From NCBI GenBank assembly GCA_024103385.1, contig JAGFIT010000048.1, forward strand, positions 1 to 64,000: a stretch of DNA of 64,000 nt, written 5' to 3'. Positions 26,082 through 35,306 of the stretch are shown here, piece after piece. Position 1 is the first letter of the stretch, and the number at the start of each line of letters is the position of its first letter. Origin of the DNA: Vicingus serpentipes (GTDB taxonomy: Bacteria; Bacteroidota; Bacteroidia; Flavobacteriales_E; Vicingaceae). Position numbers and translations under genes: made by a program. The notes under the pieces were generated by a model. It did no database searches, was not told where the DNA came from, and saw only the letters and a program-made list of their open reading frames with translations.

Positions 26082-28061
26082 ATGGAAATAGATACAGTTA
26101 AAAATATAGCAACAATTGCAGCACCGCTTACTAAAGTTGTTTTTGATACATTCTTAAAGCCTAAGCTTGACGAAATTAAAAAGTCTTGGAAAAGAGATAA
26201 GAATATTATTGATCATGCATTTGAGGATAAGTTCTTGGAATATTTGAATGAGACCTATGAAAAAAATGCAATCCTAAACACTGTCGCATTCAAAAGGAGA
26301 AAAATTCTTTTAGATGAAGTATATATTCCCTTAACAATACAATATCGAGATAAAAATGATAAACGAGAAAGTATACTAATTGACCAGTATAGTGACAGTA
26401 TATTCAAAGAATCCAACAAAATATTAATTACCGACACCGCAGGCATGGGTAAGTCAACTATGTCGAAAAAATTACTCTTGTCGTGTATTGATAATAATGA
26501 AGGCGTTCCAATGCTTATAGAACTCAGGCGACTCTCAAAAACTAAAGACGTCATTCAAGAAATTTTAGAACAGCTCAATCCAATAAATGAAGAAATTGAC
26601 AAACAGTTTGTACTTGACTTGATTAAAAGAGGTGATTTTATTTTCTTCTTTGACGGATTTGACGAAATATCAATTACAGACAGAGCACACGTAACAACTG
26701 AAATTCAGAAATTTATTTCAAAAGCTCGTAAGAATAAATTTGTTTTAACATCACGCCCAGAGGAAGCCTTGTCTTCATTTGGCGACTTTTTCAAATACCA
26801 AATAAAACCATTAGTTCCGGATGAAGCTTATGAATTAATAAAACGTTATGATGTATCTAAAAAAATTGCTTCACTATTAATTTCCAAAATTCAAGAGAAA
26901 GATAATTTTTCGAACATTAAAGAATATTTAACAACCCCATTATTAGTGTCGCTTTTGTTTACCGCATTTGAACATAAACAAAGCATCCCTTTTAAAAAAC
27001 ATATTTTCTATAGACAAGTATTTGATGCCTTATTTGAATCTCATGACCTATCCAAAGGAGATTCCTTTGAAAGAGAAAAACATTCAAAACTAGGTTCTGA
27101 TGAATTTCATCGTGTTTTAAGAGCATTCGGATATTTCTGCTTGAAGCAAGAGAACAAAATAGAGTTCACAAGAGATGAACTTGGCTTAATTGTTCAAGAG
27201 TCACTAGACTACGTTGGTGAAAACAATGTAAAATCTTCGGACTTTATAAAAGACCTGTTAATTACAGTTCCAATTTTTTCAAAAGACGGAATGTATTACA
27301 AATGGTCCCACAAATCCCTTCAAGAATATTTTGCTGCACAATTCATATTTATTGATTCAAAAGAAATTCAAAAAGACATATTAAAACATATTGCCTTTCA
27401 TGAAAATAATATGTCTTACATCAATGTTTTAGACCTTTATCGAAGTATGGATCCTTTAGGTTTTGAAGGTGTAATTACACTTTCATTGCTAAATAAATTC
27501 TTAGAATACCTTGATAATAGTTACAAAAACTTTGACGGTGCAGAAAAATTAATAAGACAGGAACTAACTTTTGGATATGACATATATCTTATAAGAATTC
27601 GATTTGATTTGAAGCCAAAGGAAAATCATCCTTCCGAAGTATTTAGGATACTTAAAAACAGGTTTAAAATAAAATACCCAAGAATGTCAATTGGTATTAA
27701 TGTGACTAAAAATGAAGACGATATTTCTTGTATAAAAATCCCTGAAATAAAGAAACCTGAACAAAACCTAATTGAGTATCATAGCAACTTAGTTTGTGAT
27801 TTTATAAAACAAATTGACATTGCCTCAGTTTCTGAAAAAGTTGATTTACAATTAGCTAAAAGAAAACCCTATCATGTCACAGATAGAAATAACTCAATAT
27901 TAAACAGAGAAGCCAATTTTTCGAAGGTGAATGATTTAATCAAGATTCATCTCCGCAAACGATCATTCTTAACAATAGATAAAGACGAAGCTTTAGAACA
28001 GATCAGTAAAATTAGTAGTAGAATAAAAAAATCAAATAACAACAGCTTATTGAATTTTTAA
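26082..28061 (+). CDS. NACHT-domain NTPase, probable anti-phage defence protein
   Basis: About 659 residues from ATG 26082; the in-frame TTG at 26013 lies inside the promoter and is rejected. A short helical N-terminus (about 90 residues) leads to a NACHT module: Walker A DTAGMGKST (about residue 122), Walker B FIFFFDGFDEIS, and the LTTPLLVSLLF and WSHKSLQEYFAAQFI segments typical of NACHT winged-helix regions. No nuclease, TIR or protease effector is recognisable. The 200-residue C-terminus could be a short sensor domain, as in compact bacterial NACHT (bNACHT) proteins shown to block phage. The gene is alone in an insert with defined ends between convergent neighbours, which fits an acquired defence gene. 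Function is inferred from family and context. Confidence 0.85.
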   Translation: MEIDTVKNIATIAAPLTKVVFDTFLKPKLDEIKKSWKRDKNIIDHAFEDKFLEYLNETYEKNAILNTVAFKRRKILLDEVYIPLTIQYRDKNDKRESILIDQYSDSIFKESNKILITDTAGMGKSTMSKKLLLSCIDNNEGVPMLIELRRLSKTKDVIQEILEQLNPINEEIDKQFVLDLIKRGDFIFFFDGFDEISITDRAHVTTEIQKFISKARKNKFVLTSRPEEALSSFGDFFKYQIKPLVPDEAYELIKRYDVSKKIASLLISKIQEKDNFSNIKEYLTTPLLVSLLFTAFEHKQSIPFKKHIFYRQVFDALFESHDLSKGDSFEREKHSKLGSDEFHRVLRAFGYFCLKQENKIEFTRDELGLIVQESLDYVGENNVKSSDFIKDLLITVPIFSKDGMYYKWSHKSLQEYFAAQFIFIDSKEIQKDILKHIAFHENNMSYINVLDLYRSMDPLGFEGVITLSLLNKFLEYLDNSYKNFDGAEKLIRQELTFGYDIYLIRIRFDLKPKENHPSEVFRILKNRFKIKYPRMSIGINVTKNEDDISCIKIPEIKKPEQNLIEYHSNLVCDFIKQIDIASVSEKVDLQLAKRKPYHVTDRNNSILNREANFSKVNDLIKIHLRKRSFLTIDKDEALEQISKISSRIKKSNNNSLLNF

Positions 28062-28394
28062 AAAAGCCAGCTGCCAACAAAACCTATACGTAATGCGGGT
28101 TTTAGTGCTAAATTGAAAGCAAGTGAATATAAACAAACATATGGGTAGGCGGACAGTGAAGTGCCTTGAAATCCCGCACTACGCATAGCCGAGACGTCCA
28201 AAACAAATTCCCTACCAAATTATCATCCCTACTTCGACTCTCCTCTACAGATACTCCATAGATACTTCACCTCAAAGCCATGTATAGTTCACCTTAGTTC
28301 ATGAGGAATTCACCTCAATTAACCAAAAACCACTATTTTTCATCAGAAACACAACAAAATGCTACGATTATGCGTTATTAAAATAGAAATACCT
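28062..28394. other. 3' tail of the NACHT insert, otherwise non-coding
   Basis: No gene is seen. It holds the 3' inverted repeat arm (28070-28080). A tail hairpin follows in which 28084-28099 (CTATACGTAATGCGGG) and 28173-28188 are inverted copies matching at 14 of 16 positions. Further along are three short TTCACCT direct repeats (about 28266-28318). The insert probably ends near 28195, after which the sequence runs to the convergent helicase stop at 28395. Confidence 0.6.
28070..28080 (-). repeat. 3' member of the inverted repeat that brackets the NACHT gene
   Basis: GCTGCCAACAA, exact complement of 26059-26069, starting 9 bases after the NACHT stop codon. It runs into the AACAA...TATA...TGC tail also found after the second insert. 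Confidence 0.8.
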
Positions 28395-29942
28395 CTAAAA
28401 AAACTTCAAAAGGTTCTTACCCAACTTCTCTTCATAATCCTCTTTTAACCATTTCAAATAATTGTCTGTGCTTTTGCATATGCAATAGGAAAACAACCTC
28501 ACCCTATAGGCTATATCCTCACTTAACAGCTCCACCAGATTTCTAGCTTCCACAATATCCTCACTATTTTCCACACACATTTTTGTATGCTGCTCTATAG
28601 AACGCTCTATAACCACTTTAGGTCTCAAATTCTTTTTCCGCACATCTTTATAAACAGCATCCACATCAAAAGAAATATCTGCTGATTTATTGAACTTCAT
28701 CCTGATCTCATCAGGCATAACGTATTTAAAATGTTTTTCAATTTCTGTATCCGTAACCAAATTATTTAAATAAAAGTCTGGCGTTCTGAATATCCCATGC
28801 CAATCTATTTTTGTATCCCAGGGGCCAAAGCGAGCCACATTATTTCCTAGATCAATTACAGTAAACGTTGTTTTATTAGGAAGCACCCTTGATCCTCTCC
28901 CTATCATCTGAAAATACAAAGTGAGTGATTTGGTTGCCCTGTTCAAAATAATGGTTTCTACCGTAGGTTCATCAAATCCTGTTGTTAGTATACTTACTGA
29001 GGTCAATATCGCATCAGGCTTGTTTTTAAACCATTCCAATATTTCCTTTCTTTCTTTAGGCGTATTGGTATTATCTAAATGTTTTATCTCATACCCGGCT
29101 TTAGTAAATGTGTCATAAACATTAAGAGAGGTGGCTATTCCATTATTAAAAATCAATGTTTTCTTTCCTAACGATTTTTCCTCATAAGCGTACAATAACT
29201 TCTGCAGCATTGGGAAATCACCGTACAGCATATCCGAAGAGCGCACCGTATAATCTCCATTAGCCCCTATTTTCAATGAAGATAGCCCTACATCATAACA
29301 ATAAGTGGTTGGTGTTGACAAATAGCCATTTTCTACCAAATACGAAATAGATTCACCAACAATCAACTCATCATAATTTTCATACATCGGTAATTTAATA
29401 TTAGAGCTCAAAGGGGTAGCTGTTACACCTAACATCACACAATTTTCAAAATGATGAAACAATTTTCGAAAAGAATTGTAATGCGCCTCATCAATGATAA
29501 CCAGCCCAACATCTTTCAAATCTATTTTTTCATCCTGTAAACGATTGTTAAGCGTTTCCACCATGGCTACAAAACATTTATAATCGTTTTGAGCAGGAAG
29601 CTCCTTTACTTTACTATCAATCACCTTATTCGTTACATCAAACCCATGCAACATTGCAGAAGTTTGAGCGCACAACTCTATACGGTGAGTTAAAATCAAT
29701 ACTTTCTTTTTGCTATTGGCAATGTACCTTCTGGTAATTTCAGAAAAAATCACTGTCTTTCCTCCTCCTGTAGGAAGTTGGTACAATAAATTATGATTAT
29801 CAGGGGCTTTTTCTAAAGATTGGAAGATCTTATCCATACCCCTCTTCTGATAATCATAGAGTTGTTTTTTTGCTGTTTTTTCAGATATTACCATATTTTT
29901 TTTGGACAGAAACATAAAAAAGGGGGCGACTAATTTAGGCAT
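28395..29942 (-). CDS. DEAD/DEAH-box superfamily II helicase (RadD/SSL2-like)
   Basis: 515 residues. Motif I is LPTGGGKTVIFSE, motif II IIDEAHYN, motif III VTATPLSS and motif VI QMIGRGSRVLPN, with a C-terminal helicase domain and a 130-residue tail of unknown fold. It is a cytosolic ATP-dependent DNA or RNA translocase in the group of RadD and the helicase part of restriction enzymes; the exact task is unknown. The start may be 29942 or the in-frame ATG at 29894 (MVISEKT), which better fits the folded domain. The upstream TPM gene ends 17 bases away on the same strand. Confidence 0.85.
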   Translation of the reverse strand: MPKLVAPFFMFLSKKNMVISEKTAKKQLYDYQKRGMDKIFQSLEKAPDNHNLLYQLPTGGGKTVIFSEITRRYIANSKKKVLILTHRIELCAQTSAMLHGFDVTNKVIDSKVKELPAQNDYKCFVAMVETLNNRLQDEKIDLKDVGLVIIDEAHYNSFRKLFHHFENCVMLGVTATPLSSNIKLPMYENYDELIVGESISYLVENGYLSTPTTYCYDVGLSSLKIGANGDYTVRSSDMLYGDFPMLQKLLYAYEEKSLGKKTLIFNNGIATSLNVYDTFTKAGYEIKHLDNTNTPKERKEILEWFKNKPDAILTSVSILTTGFDEPTVETIILNRATKSLTLYFQMIGRGSRVLPNKTTFTVIDLGNNVARFGPWDTKIDWHGIFRTPDFYLNNLVTDTEIEKHFKYVMPDEIRMKFNKSADISFDVDAVYKDVRKKNLRPKVVIERSIEQHTKMCVENSEDIVEARNLVELLSEDIAYRVRLFSYCICKSTDNYLKWLKEDYEEKLGKNLLKFF

Positions 29943-29959
29943 TATTAATCGTCTTTACA

Positions 29960-30838
29960 CTACACTTCTGCAATATCTCCTTTTCTTTGAAAGCCCAAAA
30001 CCCTTAATTCAAAAGGGTGAACCATAGTCACTCTAGCATACAGACGAACAATCTGTCCTTTATTTTTTTCTCGTAACAATGGAATAATGTCTCTATTGTA
30101 TTTCAAAAGAAAAGAAGTATTGGTCTTACTCATCGTACTAATGGTATAAATACCTTCAGCAAATTCTGTTGGACCTGTATCTTCAAAATGAGCAGAACCA
30201 GAAACACCCGAAATCACATCAATAATCCTCCGGTCTTCCAACACCATTATTTTACCTACCGCATTTTGGCCATCATTTTCCATTTGAGCAAAAGAGGTGT
30301 AAAATATTTCCCAATCTACCCCTGAAGATTCCTCTATTAATGTTTTTAAAGCGTTATGAATCCCTCCATAATAATCTTGTTGCCCAAAATAAGCACCTAT
30401 TTGATTAACGATAGCACCCGCTTTTTCGTTGTTAATTTGCCACTTTAATCCGGTTCCTATCTTTAATTGAATGCTCTTGTCCTCTAAAGCAATAAATATT
30501 AATGCTCCATTATTAATAAAAAGTCGCCCCACATTTAACTCATTAACAATTTTATTCGCATAAGCAGATGGATCTTCTCCATTTAATTTCGACACCGTAT
30601 AAACAACTATCTGAGCAGTCGTTTTTTGATCCAAACCTTCTAATAAAGAGCGAATACTATCCCTTTGGTTTTCAGAAAACAATCCTGCATTATCATAAAC
30701 ATAAGAGAGCCTTGAAACAACTTTTTTTTCGCTCACTACCTCTTCTTTTTTCGCTGTTTTTCTTTCTTCCTTACACCCTAAAATAGATAAAGTAACAAGA
30801 AATAAAAGAAACAACTGGTATTGAATAGTGTACTTCAT
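29960..30838 (-). CDS. TPM-domain lipoprotein
   Basis: 292 residues with a lipoprotein signal (LFLVTLSILGC; lipobox Cys about residue 22). A TPM_phosphatase domain follows from about residue 45 to 170 (YDNAGLFSENQRDSIRSLLE, ALIFIALEDKSIQLKIGTGL, GIHNALKTLIEES), the fold found in TLP18.3/Psb32 and in many Bacteroidota envelope proteins. The last 120 residues are a separate unrecognised beta-rich domain. It lies 8 bases after the cytochrome c synthase gene and is probably in that operon. Confidence 0.82.
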   Translation of the reverse strand: MKYTIQYQLFLLFLVTLSILGCKEERKTAKKEEVVSEKKVVSRLSYVYDNAGLFSENQRDSIRSLLEGLDQKTTAQIVVYTVSKLNGEDPSAYANKIVNELNVGRLFINNGALIFIALEDKSIQLKIGTGLKWQINNEKAGAIVNQIGAYFGQQDYYGGIHNALKTLIEESSGVDWEIFYTSFAQMENDGQNAVGKIMVLEDRRIIDVISGVSGSAHFEDTGPTEFAEGIYTISTMSKTNTSFLLKYNRDIIPLLREKNKGQIVRLYARVTMVHPFELRVLGFQRKGDIAEV

Positions 30839-30846
30839 AAAATAGG

Positions 30847-33800
30847 TTAAAAGGATTTAAAAAGGATTTTCTTGTTTCTTAAGTAAGCTAAAACAGCCAC
30901 TACAAATACAACTGCAACAGTATAATAAACAAATACAGGTATTGGTACTGGATCTCCTTTAGCATAAGAATGCAAGCCCGCCAAATAGTAGTTAACACCA
31001 AAATAGGTCATAATAACACTTGCAAAACCTACTAACGAAACTAAGTTAAACAAGTATTTTCCATTGGCTTTAGGAATAAAACGCAGGTGTAAAATCATGG
31101 CATACACCAACACAATAACCAAAGCCCATGTTTCTTTAGGGTCCCAACCCCAATAACGCCCCCAACTTTCATTCGCCCAAACACCTCCCAGAAAAGTTCC
31201 TACAGCAGCCATAAACAAACCAATAGTTAAGGTCATTTCATTAATGTAGGTCAATTCTTTAATGGTAGCATCAATTCTAATTTTGTTTTTCGCATTTTTA
31301 ATAATCATTAAAATCAAATTCATAAAACCTAACAACGCTCCTAAACCTAAAAAACCATAGCTACCTGTAATTATAGCTACATGTATCATTAACCAATATG
31401 ATTTTAGAACAGGAACCAAAGGTGTTATTTCTGGATCTAACCAATTGAGATGCGCCACCATTAAGATTAAGGAGGTTAAAATTGCTGTTGCCGCCAAGGT
31501 CATTTTGGAAGTTCTAGAAAACACAAAACCGGCCAAAATGGTTACCCAACCTATATAAATCATCGATTCATATCCATTACTCCATGGAGCATGACCAGAA
31601 ATATACCATCGTGCAGCTAAACCTAATGTGTGTATTGAGAAAAGAACAAATAGGCCTATGGACAAGTAGCTCACTACTTTTTGTTTCCATTTTTTAGCAC
31701 TAAAAATATCCATAAAAATAAAGAGCAATATTAGCAAGCCTACAAAGGTGTAATACATAAACAAACGCTTAAATACATTGACTTTGTTGTAGATAATTTC
31801 TGCATCTATTTTTTGTTGCGGAGGAATAACCTCACCTCCAAACTTCATTTGATAATCGGCAATATACTTCAATGTACTATCGGCTAACGACCAATCCTTT
31901 TTATCAAAAGATTGGTTGATGGACATAAAATAAAAAGGCAATATGCTTTTCACAAAAGAAGAATCGTGTGTAGTAAACTTTTTGTAATCCATCTGTGTAA
32001 ACCAAGTATTGTTTTCATCCTTGGCTTTTGGGAATATCCTTAACATTCCGCCTTGATAGACCATGTAACAAATGTTGGCACGCTCATCCACTTTAATTAC
32101 TTCCTTATCATACTTGGATTGTTCTGCTGGCTTTTTACGGTTAGCAATAGCCACATCTTCTGTTAAAATGTAATTAAACTCTTTATCGAAAAAATCCAAG
32201 AAAGAAACATAATGGTCTTTCGCCCCCAACTTTTCTTCCAATTGTGGATGACTAACTTTAATCATCGGTACGGTTTGCCAATAGCCCGGATTATATATCA
32301 TACTCAACAATAATTGAGAAGGGTTCAATCCATTAAACACCTCTTTTCTAGTCACTTTTCGAATAACTTCAGAAGCCATTGTGTTTACAGGCTTAATCCT
32401 ACCCCCTCTATCTTGCACTAATAGTCGCCCAAATTTATCGGCATGAGCTGCATCAATCTTATAATAATTTTTTGCTGTTTTTTGATGGTTTTGAGCACGA
32501 AGTCCTCCGCTTAATAGCACTGCTATTATCAACACTGCTCTGGCTGCTCTCAGTTGCTTTATTTTCCTTCTCAATTCGTTAAAACGAGATTTCTTGACTA
32601 TTAAAGTAATTACCATCCCCAACATCATCAAAAAGTACCCCAAGTAAGTTATCATCGTTCCCCAATAATCATGATTAACGGATAAAATAGTTCCCAATTC
32701 ATCTTGGTCATAAGAAGATTGAAACAAGCGATACCCATCGTAATCCAACACATTGTTCATGTAAATACGCTGTGAAAATTCTTTCCCTCCATTTCGGCTA
32801 TCAAAAACGGTGACTTCACTTTCGTAAGAAGAAGGGCTCATAGAGCCAGGGTACTTATCTAAAATAAAATTATCTAACCGAACATTAAAAGGAACCGCTA
32901 TTGTTTTTGAACCGTAAGCTAAAGAAAAATTCAACCCTTTTAATTGAAAAATAGTGTGATTGGAGGTATATCCTTGCCCTCCAAAAAGAGTTACTTCCAT
33001 TTTCTCATTACCACAAAAAACATCTACCACTAATGCATCCTCCCCATTTTTAACGGATTTAGGTGCGCTCATTTTTACAATTTTAGATTGTTCGTGAATT
33101 GTTTTAAATACCAATTGTAATTGTCCAATACTGTATAAGCGTCTATTCTTAAATGGCTGTAATGAATCAGGAACAATTACGGATCTACTTTGGTCATCCA
33201 TGCTCATGTACTGCATTTCATATGGCGACAACACAAATAATCCTGAATCAGTATCCAGGATCTTAACCGCTTCTGTTCGTGTTGTATTATTATAAGCTAT
33301 AGGAATCTCTCCAAAAAATTTAATTTTTCCTTCCTCTATATAACGCGATTCTCTTCCGTTTTGTCCTACCGTAACTATTTCTATTATTTTTTTTCCATGC
33401 TCATCAGGCAAAACTGTATCAATTGAATTAAGTATGAAATCTTTGTACTTAACTTTAATTGGTTGATTGTTAAATTCAAAATCGTATTCAAAAACTTTAT
33501 TATGTAATGGATTTAAAAATAATTGCTTATCGAAAGCAACTTGTTGTTTTTGATCATCTACTTTAAACTGCAAATAAGTATCAGCAGAAACTATCTGGTT
33601 ACTTGTAGCTCCTTCTCTGATATGCATACTGCCTTCAAAACCAATATACCGAGTGATGCCCGCTCCAATTAAAATAACAATTAGCGCCACATGAAAAATG
33701 AGTACTGGCAATTTTTCTAAGCGAAACATCCTGTATTTAAAAATGTTTCCTACTAAATTAATGGTGAGTAATACAAATATTAACTCCAACCATTTCGTAT

Positions 33801-33939
33801 TAAACACCAATGCTTTAGATGCTGGAGTCCCAAAATCATTTTCGATAAAAGTAGCCGTACCAATTGCTAGTGCAAAAACAATCAACAACAAAGCAGTTAA
33901 TTTGGTAGAAAACAGAATGTTTTTGATGGCTTTAAACAT
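30847..33939 (-). CDS. CcsBA fusion: system II cytochrome c synthase (ResB + CcsA)
   Basis: 1030 residues. The N-terminal half is ResB/CcsB, with four hydrophobic segments and a long extracytoplasmic domain. The C-terminal half is CcsA, with multiple helices, a heme-ligand His (GHAPWSNGYESMIYIGW) and the WWD-type heme-handling motif ESWGRYWGWDPKETWAL. The fused form is known from Bacteroides and epsilonproteobacteria. It exports heme and attaches it to CXXCH apocytochromes. A consensus promoter precedes it in the divergent spacer. Confidence 0.94.
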   Translation of the reverse strand: MFKAIKNILFSTKLTALLLIVFALAIGTATFIENDFGTPASKALVFNTKWLELIFVLLTINLVGNIFKYRMFRLEKLPVLIFHVALIVILIGAGITRYIGFEGSMHIREGATSNQIVSADTYLQFKVDDQKQQVAFDKQLFLNPLHNKVFEYDFEFNNQPIKVKYKDFILNSIDTVLPDEHGKKIIEIVTVGQNGRESRYIEEGKIKFFGEIPIAYNNTTRTEAVKILDTDSGLFVLSPYEMQYMSMDDQSRSVIVPDSLQPFKNRRLYSIGQLQLVFKTIHEQSKIVKMSAPKSVKNGEDALVVDVFCGNEKMEVTLFGGQGYTSNHTIFQLKGLNFSLAYGSKTIAVPFNVRLDNFILDKYPGSMSPSSYESEVTVFDSRNGGKEFSQRIYMNNVLDYDGYRLFQSSYDQDELGTILSVNHDYWGTMITYLGYFLMMLGMVITLIVKKSRFNELRRKIKQLRAARAVLIIAVLLSGGLRAQNHQKTAKNYYKIDAAHADKFGRLLVQDRGGRIKPVNTMASEVIRKVTRKEVFNGLNPSQLLLSMIYNPGYWQTVPMIKVSHPQLEEKLGAKDHYVSFLDFFDKEFNYILTEDVAIANRKKPAEQSKYDKEVIKVDERANICYMVYQGGMLRIFPKAKDENNTWFTQMDYKKFTTHDSSFVKSILPFYFMSINQSFDKKDWSLADSTLKYIADYQMKFGGEVIPPQQKIDAEIIYNKVNVFKRLFMYYTFVGLLILLFIFMDIFSAKKWKQKVVSYLSIGLFVLFSIHTLGLAARWYISGHAPWSNGYESMIYIGWVTILAGFVFSRTSKMTLAATAILTSLILMVAHLNWLDPEITPLVPVLKSYWLMIHVAIITGSYGFLGLGALLGFMNLILMIIKNAKNKIRIDATIKELTYINEMTLTIGLFMAAVGTFLGGVWANESWGRYWGWDPKETWALVIVLVYAMILHLRFIPKANGKYLFNLVSLVGFASVIMTYFGVNYYLAGLHSYAKGDPVPIPVFVYYTVAVVFVVAVLAYLRNKKILFKSF

Positions 33940-33964
33940 AAATAGAGTAATAATTTTAAGCCAA

Positions 33965-33972
33965 CAAATTTA
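33965..33972 (-). promoter_or_regulatory. -7 promoter element for ccsBA
   Basis: Read on the minus strand it is TAAATTTG, an exact TAnnTTTG match 25 bases before the start codon in a 76-bp divergent spacer. A TATTTTTA on the plus strand just beyond it could serve the opposite gene. Confidence 0.5.
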
Positions 33973-34015
33973 GTTATTTTTACAGAGTCTAAATAGGATA
34001 AACACCATTATTAAT

Positions 34016-34801
34016 TTGTCAACAACAATAAGCATCATAGGATCTGGAAATGTAGCTAACCATTTAGGTAAAGCTTTTTATCAAAAACGACTCACTATCA
34101 AACAAGTATATAGTCAATCTATTGAAAATGCAACTGTTTTAGCTCAACAAATTAATGCAACCCCAATAGCTAATCTTGATGCAATTAAACCTGATGCTGA
34201 TTGTTATATTATTAGCATTAAAGATGATGCCATCGAATCTGTTTTAGAACATTTTCCATTTAAAAATAAATTAATTGCACATACTGCTGGAGGATTATCA
34301 ATAGAAGTGTTTAAAAAATACGGGTTTACCAATTATGGCGTGTTTTATCCGCTCCAGACCTTTTCTAAAAACAAAAAATTAGATTTATCTGCTGTTCCTT
34401 TTTGTATTGAAGCCAATAACGAACTTAATCAAAACCTACTCACCCAATTGGCCCAACAATTATCAAACAGCATCTACCCTATTGATTCTGAACAAAGAAA
34501 AACACTACATGTTGCTGCAGTTTTTGCCTGTAATTTTCCTAATTACCTATACCACATTGCTGAAAAAATAACTGCTCAACAAAATATGGACTTCAACATT
34601 TTAAAGCCACTCATCCAAGAAACGGCTGAAAAAATAATAACACACTCTCCTTCCGATACTCAAACTGGACCAGCAATCAGAAATGACCAAGAAATAATAA
34701 AAAATCATATCCAAATGTTAGCTGATTTTAAAGATTATCAGGACATTTACCAGCTATTAACAAACAGCATTATTAAAGAAAAAACCAATGGCGAACTTTA
34801 A
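34016..34801 (+). CDS. Rossmann-fold DUF2520 protein (ProC/NADP-oxidoreductase-like)
   Basis: 261 residues from a TTG start (no ATG fits). The N-terminal nucleotide-binding motif ISIIGSGNVANHLGKAF is followed by a DUF2520 C-terminal helical domain (VAAVFACNFPNYLYHIAE). The family resembles pyrroline-5-carboxylate reductase and F420-dependent oxidoreductases, but its substrate is unknown. It overlaps the kdsC-like gene by 14 bases, a pairing common in Bacteroidota. Confidence 0.85.
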   Translation: MSTTISIIGSGNVANHLGKAFYQKRLTIKQVYSQSIENATVLAQQINATPIANLDAIKPDADCYIISIKDDAIESVLEHFPFKNKLIAHTAGGLSIEVFKKYGFTNYGVFYPLQTFSKNKKLDLSAVPFCIEANNELNQNLLTQLAQQLSNSIYPIDSEQRKTLHVAAVFACNFPNYLYHIAEKITAQQNMDFNILKPLIQETAEKIITHSPSDTQTGPAIRNDQEIIKNHIQMLADFKDYQDIYQLLTNSIIKEKTNGEL

Positions 34802-35306
34802 GGAACTTTTACCCAACATTAACTCTTTCATTTTTGATGTAGATGGTGTGTTAACAGATGGCTCTGTTACCATTATGCCTGATGGAGAACAGGTTAGGCA
34901 AATGAACATTAAAGATGGTTACGCTCTTCAATATGCTATAAAAAAGGGATATAATATTGCTATTATATCTGGAGGTAGCTCGGAATCTGTTCGAACACGA
35001 TTAAATGGTCTGGGAATCAAAGATATCTATTTAAAAGTCGCTGATAAGGTGGCTGTTTTTGAAGATTATATTTTGGAGAAAGATATTCAACCTGAAAACA
35101 TTCTTTACATGGGTGACGATATTCCTGATTATGATGTAATGCAAAAATGTGGTGTAGCTACCTGCCCTAAAAATGCTGCCATAGAGATTAAAAATATTTC
35201 TGATTACATCTCAGATAAAAATGGTGGTGAAGGCTGTGTAAGAGATATTATTGAGCAAGTTTTGCGTTGCAATGGAGATTGGATGGAGGAAGCTCCAAGA
35301 AAATGA
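34788..35306 (+). CDS. kdsC: KdsC-like HAD phosphatase
   Basis: 172 residues, the size of the C0-type HAD family without a cap. It has DVDGVLTDGSV (motif I), ISGGSSESVRTRLNGLGI, ADKVAVFEDYI and MGDDIPDYDVM (motif IV), matching 3-deoxy-D-manno-octulosonate 8-phosphate phosphatase. This enzyme makes free Kdo for lipopolysaccharide. Its start lies inside the DUF2520 gene (14-base overlap), so translation is probably coupled. Some Bacteroidota homologues act in sialic or nonulosonic acid synthesis instead. Confidence 0.85.
   Translation: MANFKELLPNINSFIFDVDGVLTDGSVTIMPDGEQVRQMNIKDGYALQYAIKKGYNIAIISGGSSESVRTRLNGLGIKDIYLKVADKVAVFEDYILEKDIQPENILYMGDDIPDYDVMQKCGVATCPKNAAIEIKNISDYISDKNGGEGCVRDIIEQVLRCNGDWMEEAPRK

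Noticed and set aside
26059-28080. Integron cassette with attC sites
   Set aside because: The bracketing arms do not fit the RYYYAAC and GTTRRRY core consensus, and the inverted arms flank the gene on both sides, unlike an attC on one side only. No integrase is present in the window.
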